A stretch of DNA of 64,000 nucleotides from the NCBI GenBank assembly GCA_013397935.1, contig VZRN01005007.1:565212-629211 (forward strand). Direction: 5' to 3'. Position 1 is the stretch's first letter. Each line of letters starts with the position of its first letter. The notes beneath the pieces are model-generated. The model did not search any database. It was not told where the DNA came from and saw only the letters and a program-made list of their open reading frames with translations. Positions 1-9,402 of the stretch are shown here, piece after piece. The translations under genes and the position numbers were made by a program. This DNA comes from Dasyornis broadbenti. Its lineage: Eukaryota > Chordata > Aves > Passeriformes > Dasyornithidae.

Positions 1-1217
1 CCCCACCCCAGCTCAGGTGTGTCTCTCACTCCTGTCCCATGGTGGTCCCTAATGTTTCCACAGTGGCAGGAAAAGGAGATTTTGTGTCTGTTAGTCTGTC
101 AGTCTTTGTTTTTCACTCTCCCCCAGACAAAGCCAAAGATATATCAGGAGAGTCAACCAAATTTCAGGAGCCATCTCCAAAACTCCATTAATTTTTAAGC
201 ACTGGGTGTTAATCACTCCATGACCTGGACTGGCGTGTCCCTCCCCAACCCCTGCCCACCCGGTGGGTTCACTATGGGGGTGGCTGGTTATTAAAGAGCA
301 GGACTGAGATCTGCTGTCCCCATCAGTGCCCTGTCCCGAACGCCCCATGGAACTGGAGCATCAGCACGAACTGAACCGGGAGGGATAGGAAACCCCTTCG
401 TGCCCAAACCTGCCGTGTCCCCGCGGCACAGAGGGGAGGGGAGTGTGTGTGTGCAGGGCCAGGCACCCTCCCTGCGCCCTCCTGGCTCCAGCAGCAATTA
501 CTGGGTGTGAGGGGAACAAGAAATCTGCGTGAAAAATCTAGAAAAAGCAAACTGCTCCATTCCACCAGGAAGGAACCCAGCTATTTTTAAGTTCAGGGAC
601 GATGCACGCAGCCAGATAAAATATTCAGACTTGTGCAAAAGAAAACAGGAGGAGACTGGAAACATCCTAGCTCTGTCTGTCCCTTGCAGCCTTCTCCCCA
701 CCCGCTCTCTGGGGCTGCCTGAGCCCCCCCTTGCTGCCCTGTGACACTCGCCTGGAGCTGGGAGGATGCAGAGAGGCGGGCACGGGGATGGGTGGCCGGT
801 CCCACATGGAATGCCAAACGCTAAACATGTGCCAGGGCATCTCAAGGAGCGGCTTGTGAAACCCACTGACCCAAATTCTCCCACCCAGAACACGTCCTGG
901 CTGCGCCACAGAGATAATGAGCTGAGGCAGCGGATGAATTGTTGGCAGCCACCCCGCCGGAGAAGTGACGCCGGCGGCCACAGACAGGGACGAGCAGAGA
1001 AAGGGCTCGGGTTAACCCCCCCGTTTGTTATCAGCAGCGCATCGCCCCCCTGCCCTGGGTAAGGCTTCCCGGGCTGGGGGGGACAGAGCACAGCCCTGGC
1101 TCGGCAGCGATGGCTCCTGACAGCGCTGGGAGAGACCTCACTGCTGGCTACCATGCCCTCACGGGGAGCGGGACCCCTGTCCCTGACCCACTTCCCGCAG
1201 GAGCAGCCAGCGCCCGA

Positions 1218-1255
1218 GGGGCTCCGGGGGCCGGGCTGTCCGGGGGCCGCGGGGG
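1218..1255 (+). other. Predicted G-quadruplex in a CpG-rich spot
   Basis: Five runs of three to five G (1218-1221, 1226-1230, 1233-1235, 1242-1246, 1251-1255) are separated by loops of 4, 2, 6 and 4 bases, which fits the usual G-quadruplex rule with one spare run. The surrounding 160 bases hold about 14 CpG dinucleotides, far denser than the rest of the window. Such clusters often mark promoters or unmethylated regulatory DNA in birds, but no TATA box, initiator or gene start can be tied to it. Confidence 0.6.
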
Positions 1256-1742
1256 TCCGTGTTCCCGGGCTCTGGGCCGGCTTGGGAGCCTGCGCTGCCC
1301 AGGGTTGTGCTGGAAGCGCCAGCGTGGCACATCCCGAGCGCCACGGCAGAAGCCCCTCAGGAATGGAGGGGTTTTCCTCCTCCGTCAGTGTGCAGACCCC
1401 ATAAATCAGACCCCGAGCTCCGCAGCACCAACACGGGCTCTGCCTTTTGGGGCTGATTCCGCTGATCACTGATGTTGTTGCTCCCATTCCCCCTGTTCTG
1501 CCAGCCCAATAATATCGGTAAATGTTATCCTGGAGTCGGGGACGTTTTTATGATCCCTTTGTGCTCTTGGCCCCTCAATGTAACCCCATAAACCACATTC
1601 CTGCTGCTGGGAACCCTCGTGGGCTCTTTTCCAACCCCAGACCCCCAGCTGTACAAGACCCAAGACCCAAGACCCTTTCTGCTGTACAAACCAAACCAGC
1701 TCAGTTTAACCTCAGTCAAAGAGAATGGACTTGAAATGCTGG

Positions 1743-1768
1743 TTTTTTTTGTTTTTTGTTTTTTTTTT
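1743..1768 (+). repeat. Poly(T) tract with two G interruptions
   Basis: Three T runs of 8, 6 and 10 are separated by single G residues. On the minus strand this is an A-rich tail, as left by retrotransposition or slippage. The neighbouring sequence shows no recognisable retroelement or processed gene. Confidence 0.8.
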
Positions 1769-3019
1769 AACACGAGGTAAAAAACACAGTTATTACTCCA
1801 TGTCTATTTTTTTCCTTTTAATATTAAAAAAAATCAAAACCCAGGAAACCAATATTCCTGTTTCTTCCTTAAAATTTGATTATATTAGAATCAAAATGAA
1901 GGATTTTACTATGAATCTCCCTGTGCAAGATGAAAATGTCTAAAGAAATGTTTTTGATGATCCAAGAAATACCTGCTCAGGACCTGCTGTGCCCCATCCC
2001 TGGGGTCAGGCACCTGCAGCTCTCCTGGCTGTGCTGGAGAGGCTGTGGCCACGGTGTTGTGGTGCCCTTGCAAAGAGAAACTGCCTTAAATTTCATCCTG
2101 GGAGCAGTTTGCTGTTCAAAATATTTTCTTTTTATATAAAGACCATGAGGATTTGCTGCTGGTTCCATGTGTCAAGATGTCCCCAACAGGCTGAGGGGTG
2201 TGGGCATCACCTGCTCAGGCTAGGGTGGAAATGGCAAAGTTCCCTCTTGCTTCATTGCATTGAAAAATTTGGATTTTTTTCAGATTCTAATTATTTACCC
2301 CTCGCACTAAAGCTACTTCCCCCGGCAGTTCATTTCGCATGACAGTTTTAAAACCAACAAACAAAATTACCCAAACCAGGGAGGTGATGCTGAGGATTTC
2401 AGAGAACACCTCTGGCTCCTGTTTCCCCAGACAGCATTCCCTGGATGAAGGAGTTCAAAATATCTGAGAAATGATTGCCAAAAAATGGATTGGAGGAATA
2501 AGGAGCAGCAGTGCAGAGCACTACCAAAAATACCCAGGATTAAAAACAAGCTTTAATTTTAGTGTTTGTTTTGTTCCCAGCCCAAAGGCTGCTGGGGACG
2601 TGCACAAAGAGATTGAAAAGGTCAAATTATCTGAGAAGCACCCGTGTTAGAGGTGATTAAAGTACAGAGAGGTGTGGGAGAAAATTATTGTGTCAATTAT
2701 TAAATAAAAAGGGAAAACCACAAGGACTGGTTGATAACCAATCCCTGCCCGCTTAAAAATGCACTTTCTGATGTTCTCTGAGCCTGTCCAGCAGCACCAG
2801 GAAGGATGGAGTCCCTCACTCCTGCCAGACTGATAGAGAGGATCATTCCTGGTGAATTATAACAGTAAATATTTCATTTATTGGGTTAACTGCCTGTTTC
2901 CTGTTCCATTTGTGATGAACAAAGCAGACTGGGATCCACGCACGAGCAGCAGAGGAAGACAAGGATGAAACCACCTTGCCTTGGGTTTTCCCCACGTTTC
3001 CTTCAGCAATAGCAAAACA

Positions 3020-3280
3020 TTTTCATTCACTGGGCCAGCGTTTGCCTGGTTTGTTTAAATATTTATAGACACGAGTAGTAAATATTAGTGGCAACCTACG
3101 AGTATCCTGCAGCCTTGGGAAGTGTGTCCCCACAAGCGCTGACGCTCAGCTGGGATGTGGAATTAGCTGTATTTTGCAGGAGAATGGCAGATAACGTGCT
3201 CACAGCAATGTTCACAATGATTTGCCATAAAATGTGGTGTTGTGACAGCATGAATAAAGAAAAAGGATTAACTTGAGGCT
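3020..3280. promoter_or_regulatory. Candidate conserved non-coding element
   Basis: An AT-richer, repeat-free block with a forkhead-like TGTTTAAATATTTA stretch near 3051-3064 and a second AT-rich part around 3190-3270. It resembles vertebrate conserved non-coding elements in composition and lack of repeats. Conservation itself cannot be seen from one sequence. Confidence 0.25.
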
Positions 3281-3815
3281 ATTGGTAAATATTACCCAGG
3301 TGTCGCCAGTGTTACCTTGATGGGAGTGTCCATCCTGGTGCAGTGGGCGATGCTACCCCGTCCCCGTCACCTGCAGGACCTGGGTTGTGCCAGCTGGCAC
3401 AAATCCCTGGCCTTTCCATGAGGGACAGCAGCTTCCTCCTTCATGTCCCTTCTCCTCAGAGCAGCCTCTTGCCTCTGGGGATGAGTGATATTATTATTAT
3501 TTAGCTCAGCAAACCAGCGGCAGCCGAGGCAGTGAGCGCTAATGGAACAGCACCGGCGCGCTGCCAGCTCCATTCCCGCTTTCCTGAGGATCCCCTGGCT
3601 GGGGCAGGGACTGTGCTTCCAGTCCGTGGTTGCTGTTGCTGCTGCTGTGCTCAGCCCTGTGGCCAGGCTTATATCCCAGCCAAGCAATCAGTGCTCTGTG
3701 CCTGGGCATTAAACAGCTTTGGGGACACTGCCCCTTGCTCTGGTGTCTGGCTGTCCCTGCACAGACTGGCACGTGTCGTAATGCCACTGCATCGTGGTGG
3801 CATGCCAGACACACG
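3281..3815. other. Single-copy non-coding stretch
   Basis: Nothing recognisable. A short run of GCTGTT/GCTGCT triplets at 3628-3650 causes poly-Cys or poly-Leu in open frames and is only a small trinucleotide repeat. Confidence 0.55.
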
Positions 3816-3915
3816 CTGGATGTGTGCTGGATGTGCTGGATGTGTGCTGAGCGTGCACACTGGATACGTGTTGGATACCTGTCGGATGTGTGTGGATGCC
3901 TGTGCACAGGCATGA
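3816..3915 (+). repeat. Degenerate TGGATGTGTGC tandem repeat
   Basis: Imperfect copies of a 9-12 base unit (GGATGTGTGC, GGATGTGC, GGATACGTG, GGATACCTG) run head to tail. The period varies and copies are diverged, so this is an old minisatellite. It creates repetitive open frames in several phases that should not be read as genes. Confidence 0.7.
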
Positions 3916-4104
3916 GCACACACGTGGACACAGGGAGTGGCAGCACTGGGACTGTGCCTGTGCTGCAGTGCGGTGTCACGGGGCTGTGCTGCTCCTTAAG
4001 GCCTTTTCCTGTCTGTTTTTAGGGATGCCCCTGTGGTGGAGTGCCAGTGTGGGTGCTGAGGGAGGTGCTGATCCCCCCAGCTCAGGGCCGGACTGGTGGG
4101 CACT

Positions 4105-4320
4105 GTGTCTCTGGGAATGCTCGCGCTGTGTCTCTGGGAATGCTCGCGCTGTGTCTCTGGGAATGCGGGCTCNAATGTGGGCTCTGTGTCTCTGGGAATG
4201 TGGGCGCTGTGTCTCTGGGTACGTGGGCTCTGTGTCTCTGGGAATGTGGGCGCTGTGTCTCTGGGTATGTGGGCTCTGTGTCTCTGGGAATGTGGGTGCT
4301 GTGTCTCTGGGAACGCTTCT
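4105..4320 (+). repeat. 23-bp minisatellite with an internal assembly gap
   Basis: Copies of a 23-base unit beginning GTGTCTCTGGGAATG start at 4105, 4128, 4151, 4186, 4209, 4232, 4255, 4278 and 4301. Two types alternate in the second half, one ending GGGCGCT and one GGGCTCT, giving a 46-base higher-order pattern. The unit is not a multiple of three, so all three frames read through it. The base at 4173 is N, and the register jumps from 23 to 35 bases exactly there. Confidence 0.95.
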
Positions 4321-5040
4321 GGGGCACCGGGAGCAGTGGCTGCCCCTCTCCCTTTGTCTTCCTTCCCTTGAGCCGGGCATTTCACATCCCTATTGACAAC
4401 GTGTTGGAGACATTTTGACATCGAAGTGACAGTGGCATTTCCATGACCTGAAAGCGGAGCTGGGGCCGTGCGGGCTTTGAAGGCATTCGCTGTCCGGAAT
4501 CATGAGCTCGACTGTGCCGGGCTGTTAAAGCGCCGTGATGGGAACAGCAAGTGACAAAGTGTTTCTGCAGAGCGCGATCCAGCCTGGCAGGGCTCATCTC
4601 CCCGAGCCCTTGGAATCTGCAATATTCATTAGGACTTGAGAAAAAATGTGCTTCCCTTGGAACGATGCAACCTGTGAAAGGGACCCGTTCTCACGCGTGT
4701 GCCCCCGGGTGCTGTGCACAGCGTGGAGGGGAGCAATTATCCCCCTTCCAAATTATCCAAACTATCCTCCTTTCAGCTGCTTCTGGGTGCTTTTGGAAGG
4801 GCCAAGCCTGTGGGGTGGGAGAAGGGAAGTGTCAGTGTCAGGGCTGGTGTGTGGTCCTTGTGCCCTGTCCTCTGCCAAGCCAGGGAAAGGTCCCCGGAGG
4901 AGCCCAGACATTCGTGCAGCTCCTGGCAGAGGCTGGGCAGGGGACAGTCACTGATGTGTGTGACAGCCTCAGGGCTGGGGGTGGCAGGGACCCCTGAGAC
5001 CCAGAGCTGTTCCTGCCTGTGCCATGGCTTGGTTATGGCA
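4321..5040. other. Single-copy non-coding stretch
   Basis: No gene, CR1 or tandem repeat is recognisable between the 23-bp array and the next degenerate repeat. Open frames on both strands look fortuitous. Confidence 0.5.
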
Positions 5041-5250
5041 CTGTGAGGCACCACACCATTCCATGGGACACTGCAACGCTCCATGGGACACCACACCAAT
5101 CCATGGGACACCACAGCATTCCACGGGACACCACACCACCACGCAGTGTCAGTTCCACACCAGGTGGGACAATGCCACACCACGTGGCATCACGCCACAC
5201 CACATGGGACCATAGCACGGCACACCACACCTCATGGCACCCGCACATAG
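5041..5250 (+). repeat. Degenerate 20-bp CCATGGGACACCACACC repeat
   Basis: About 4 recognisable 20-base units (CCATGGGACACCACACCAAT and variants) occur at 5060-5135. They decay into CACACCA-rich sequence to about 5250. The repeat gives the His/Thr-rich plus-strand frames and the Trp/Cys-rich minus-strand frame of 341 codons that crosses it. Confidence 0.8.
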
Positions 5251-5951
5251 CACAGTGATGTTGTTCTGCAGGGTTTTGTCTTCCCTGATGCCACGTGCCC
5301 CCACAGCCATCCCCCATGCACAGCCACAGGGACCAATGTCCTGCTCCAGCCCAGGGTGGCATTGGTGCCTGGTTGATCCTGTGGGGACAGCCCTTTGGAG
5401 AAGCTGGTGGTGGGATCTGGGATGTTCCCCACCCTCCAGGGCTTCCTTCCCCTCTCCTCCCTGGCTTTGGAGGGACCTCAGTAACTGGGGACTTTGAGGG
5501 CAGTGATGACTCCTGAGAGTCCCCAGCGATGCTGCCAGCTGTGTTTAAAGGGGAAGGACAAGCCAAGGGGTGTTTGGAAGGCAGCACCATTCCTGTCCCG
5601 ATGCTGCCCCACTGGCGGAGCTCCGAGCCCGGGAGCCCAGCTGGGAGCAGAGAGGGGAGCACGGCCTGGGAGCTCAGGGGCCATCTGGAGCCTCTGGGAG
5701 ATGCTGTATAAACATCCACAGCCGGGGCCCATCTGTCAGGGCCCAGTGTAAACACCCTGGAGTGGGAGCAGGGAGCGCCTTTCCCAGGAGCAGGGCTCCA
5801 GGGGATGACAACGCATCCAGACTCTTCCCCCAGTGTCCAGGGGACCATGGGTGCAGCCTGCAGACACCCTGACCCTCCTGAGGGATCACAGCACTGTGAC
5901 AGGACAGCTGACTGTCCCTGGGCTGGCCACAGGGAGCTTGGATGTTTGTAC
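5251..5951. other. Single-copy non-coding stretch
   Basis: Nothing recognisable other than chance open frames. A TATAAA occurs at 5705-5710 without other promoter signals. Confidence 0.5.
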
Positions 5952-6075
5952 AACCATGGAACAGCAGAATCTGTAAGGTTGGAAAGGCCTCTGGGATCAT
6001 GGAGTCCAAGTGCTCCCCCAGCACTGCCAAGGCCACATCTACACATTTTTTTGAACACATCCAGAGGTGGCTATG
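5952..6075 (-). mobile_element. CR1 LINE 3'-end fragment
   Basis: Read on the minus strand, this matches the last ~120 bases of an avian CR1. The plus strand shows the reverse of the tail (CATGGAACAGCAGAATCTG), then AAGGTTGGAAAGGCCTCTGG, the GAGTCCAAG core and GCACTGCCAAGGCCACATCT. It is diverged and 5'-truncated with no coding part. The match fades after about 6075. Confidence 0.9.
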
Positions 6076-6399
6076 GAGCAACTGATTAGGACCATTCGGC
6101 CTCTTCACCACCCAGCTTCCTCTGCCCCACTAGTTCAGGAATCCTCTGCAATTAAATGGAATTTGAGTTTACTGGAGATCTGCTCCCTTTCTGCCACTGC
6201 TGCAGCAGCTGGCCACGTGCAGGGCTTGGCTCTGCATCCCCTCCTGCTCCTCTCCCACAGGATCTCACAGGAATGAGGGCAGGAAAGAGTGAAGGGACCA
6301 CGCTGGGTGGCTGCAGAGATGGGGATTGGGTGGGCCACTGGACCAGTGACGAGGGCTCTGTGCTGCCCTGTGTGTAAGCAGAGCCAGCTCAGGGAATTA
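6076..6399. other. Single-copy non-coding stretch
   Basis: Nothing recognisable beyond possible residual CR1 sequence at its left edge. Confidence 0.45.
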
Positions 6400-6545
6400 A
6401 TGCCTTGAGGACAAGGGGGAGTGTTTTGATTGTGGGCTGATCATTTTCTACTTGACTTATGGCAAGATTTCCAAATTTCCGTCCTGATTTGATAAAAATA
6501 AGCCTGTTGATAAAGGAGACAGAGGGTTTATGCTGAGCATGAAGC
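6400..6545. promoter_or_regulatory. Candidate conserved non-coding element
   Basis: A repeat-free, AT-richer block with a compact cluster of binding-site-like words: TGATTGTGGG, CTGATCATTTT, TTTGATAAAAATAAG and TTGATAAAGG, the last resembling TCF/GATA-type sites. These are seen directly; regulatory function is inference from composition only. Confidence 0.25.
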
Positions 6546-6609
6546 ACACACACGAACCACCATGGGGCCCAGAGCTGGCACAGGCTCCCTACCTCTGCCT
6601 GGAGCCTCC

Positions 6610-7015
6610 CAAGGGGTGGCCACCAGGGAAAGGGTTAATTTAACCAGTTCTCATGGGGTTTTGGAAAGTTCCCTTTTTCCAGGAGGCTGCCTGACGCGCT
6701 CTGACAGGCCCCTTTGAGCTGGCACAAAGGCAGTGCTCTGCCCCTGCCCTCTGAGCGCTCCCACCCGCGCCAGCAGCAGTTCAGAGCAGCTATAATCTCA
6801 CTAGCAGCGGCTTTTACTGCTGTCACTTCGAGCCTCCTGCGCCATGTGAGTGCCTCAGATCTCCAGCAACGTAAAAAAGCTAATGAACGAGGAATAAACA
6901 AGTGTAGCCAGGCAGAAAGGCTGCACGCGGGAACATCTGAGCCAGCCCGGCTGCTGGGCCAGGCTTGGAGACACCGCGGCCAAACTGATCCGTAATTAAA
7001 AAAGTCTAATCTTTC
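6610..7015. promoter_or_regulatory. Candidate conserved non-coding element with palindrome
   Basis: Includes the perfect inverted repeat GGTTAA-T-TTAACC at 6633-6645, related to but two bases shorter than the classical HNF1 site. Repeat-free moderately AT-rich sequence follows, with TAATC, CTAATGAACG and GGAATAAACA words between 6790 and 6905. The region has no strong open frame. Confidence 0.25.
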
Positions 7016-8439
7016 TTGGTATCCAGAGATAAAGCTGGGGGGAGGGCGTGCGTGGAGTTGACAGGGAAGGGAAGTCCTGTTGGGAGCAGAAATGGAAGGA
7101 GAGAAAGAGGAAAGAGCAGAGGGGAGAAGGGAGGTTTGTTAGAGCGATGGCACAGAGGGAAGGGGTCCTGGGGATCCATCCCTGCCAGGTTTGCTCCTGT
7201 CCCTCCTTCTGAGGAAAGAAGGACAGGAGGAGCATCCTCCTTGCTGAGCCCAGGTGATCCCTCTGCTGCAAGCCAGAAAACCAGGATCATGCCGGGAGCC
7301 CAGCCCTGCTCCCTCCCCATCCCAGGAAAGCCTGGCTCATGGGTGTCACCACCTCAGCGCAGCCCACAGGCAGCAGGGACCTGGCTCTCTGGGATCCTTG
7401 TCCTGGGGTCAGCACTGGACAGGAGCTGCTGATGGCACAAGGCACCACTGGAATCATTCCTATTTTCCCCTGGCTCAGCAGAAGGGGAAGAAATGTTGCT
7501 TTTTCGGTACAGAGAAATAAAGGAATGAAAAGCCAAAGCTCGTTAAAGTCATGGCTGTGAATCATTTACTCCTCAGAGCCTTTGGGGGCCAAGGACCAGC
7601 AGGGTTAAGTTGTGGCACTGGGCCAGGCTGTGTCCCTTAGTTGTCCCCAAAACTCCCATTTGTCTGGCAGAGAACGGACAGCTGGAGCCATGCAGCCTCC
7701 CACCAGCTATGCTGCACACCAGCCATTGAGCTACACCCCAAGACAGCACGAGGAAACCCCAAATCCACCTGGAATACTCTAGAAATGCTGGATTAATGTT
7801 ACTTTAGATAGCAGCTCCAAGCATTGGCAGCTATCCCATCACTTTCCTTTGTGCCAATATCAAAACTCCTGCCCAGAGCAGCATGACAGACTGAGTGAAA
7901 CTCCAGGAGATGTTATGAGGAATGACAACCTCATACCTTGGGATGGAGTCACAGGTCACCATTTTTTTCTCTCCTAATTTCCAGAGTTTTAAAAAAAAAT
8001 AATCACAGCCCTCTTGTTCCCTCTGGTTAAAAGTCAAAAGAGCAGTAAATTAACAGCATCAAAGATAGGGAAAAAAACCCAGCCCTACATAAAAGCAAGT
8101 GGTCAATTTGGAGCCCTGGGAGGAGAGCCCAGGGCTGATCCAGCAGGGCTCAGCGCCTTAAATGTCTCTGTTGTTCCTTTGAAGAAAATCATCGAAGCCA
8201 ATGGACTCACTTAAGTGTTGGAAATGAGATGTGTGATTAAGCCCCTTGCTGAAGGGAGGCCTCGAAAGTTAAATTATCTCATAACCACTGCAGTGAAACA
8301 GTCTGGGGAACGGGGACCGTTCTGTGCCCCATTGCAGACAGCCCTGCTCTGTGTTTTGGGGTGCAGCCAGGGGGGAGCTCTGCCCCCCAGCTCCAGCCCC
8401 CTGAGCCCACAGCCTTTCACTGCCCACATCGGGGAGTCG
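7016..8439. other. Single-copy non-coding stretch
   Basis: The first part (7016-7140) is purine-rich GGGAAGG/GAGAAAG sequence on the plus strand. The rest is ordinary single-copy DNA with an A run at 7990-7999. No repeat family or gene is recognisable. Confidence 0.5.
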
Positions 8440-8975
8440 CCGTCTCTTCTCGCCTCTTTTGCCGTTTCCTCCCTAATTGGCGACTTTTAGAACCAATTTT
8501 ATTGCCCGCTTCCTCACATCCCACATTATCCTCATCGGGAGCAATTTAGGGATGAATTATCTCACCTGGAAGTGCTGCCCCTCCTGCCTGGCAGCGCTGC
8601 ACATCTGTCCAACAGCTGCCAGAGAGGAACGGGGGGGAGTGGGAGAGGTGCCTTGCAGAGATTGTTTATGGAGGGGTTTAATAAACTCCGCTCGATGCAG
8701 GAGCAGGTTCCTGCAAGCTCCGTTATTTGAACCTGGAAACATCTACAGAGCCTCAAACAAAAGGAGACAAAGACGATATTGCATTTGGTATTTCTTCTCC
8801 AGATTGATTTATCACTGTCACGCCTGTTGCTTCCTTCCCTCTGCATTCCTGTCTCCTGGTAATGCCATAATATCTTTTATTATAGGACATTATATAATGC
8901 ACTTTATTGCTGTGAGTGTTGTTATTCCGAGACCAGACTTCTTTATTCAGACCCAATTCCGCAATCAAGGGAGTC
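8440..8975. promoter_or_regulatory. Candidate conserved non-coding block
   Basis: Some 530 bases free of repeats, with AT-rich segments at 8480-8570 and 8760-8960, including ATAATATCTTTTATTATAGG and ACATTATATAATGC (imperfectly palindromic). A 185-codon plus-strand frame (8477-9034) crosses it but shows no family resemblance. It is among the more enhancer-like blocks here by appearance, which is weak evidence. Confidence 0.25.
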
Positions 8976-9351
8976 TCCTGCTCGTGCTGGCTTCGAGGCA
9001 GAGCCCTGCAGAGCCACCTGCACTTTGTCCCTGAAGGAAAAGGAAAAGCCTTGTGCTTTAAGAGGTCCTAATCTGAGGATTAGTCCGGCCAAGCTGCTTT
9101 ATGGGTTCTGTAGGTGCCCCCACAAAGGAACAGGAAATGGCAGTATTTCCACTGTAAGTGGGTTTTGATGTGGATCCCAGAATTTGTGTTGGGTTTTTTC
9201 CTGCTCTCTGTGGTGGCTCTTGGACATGGCCATGTCAGAGCTGTCCCCATGGCTGGAGGAGCTCGTGACCCTCTGGGGATTCCCCTCTCTGATGGGAGCA
9301 GGGCCAGGAGCTGTGGCTGTGGTGGGTGGAATTGTGAGCACATAAACCTGC

Positions 9352-9402
9352 AGGATGAGTTTTAAGGTCCTGTCTAACCCAAACCATTCTGCGATTCTGT
9401 GA
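9352..9402 (+). mobile_element. CR1 LINE extreme 3' end
   Basis: Only the terminal ~50 bases are visible: GAGTTTTAAGGTCCTGTCTA, then CCCAAACCATTCTGCGATTC and the tail GATTCTGTGA. This is the standard end of the passerine-type CR1 (compare the longer copy at 15915-16105). The upstream part is lost or too diverged to place. Confidence 0.8.

Larger units (their letters stand above)
1..3019. other. Single-copy non-coding stretch
   Basis: No gene or interspersed repeat is recognisable here. A minus-strand frame of 329 codons covers 498-1487, but it overlaps several open frames on the plus strand, has no recognisable domain and lies in the most CpG-rich part of the stretch, so I read it as chance. 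The part from about 1730 onward is AT-richer, with runs of T at 1743-1768 and scattered AATAAA hexamers but no supporting open frame. Confidence 0.6.

Noticed and set aside
498..1487. 329-codon minus-strand open frame
   Set aside because: GC- and CpG-rich DNA with several overlapping frames, no domain and a low-complexity Pro/Ser/Arg/Gly composition.
4096..4396. Trp/Cys/Leu-rich or His/Arg-rich repetitive small proteins on both strands
   Set aside because: They are readings of the 23-bp minisatellite; three frames on each strand look alike.
5033..6058. 341-codon minus-strand open frame, the longest in the window
   Set aside because: It runs through a degenerate 20-bp tandem repeat and into a CR1 fragment, so its length is a repeat artefact.
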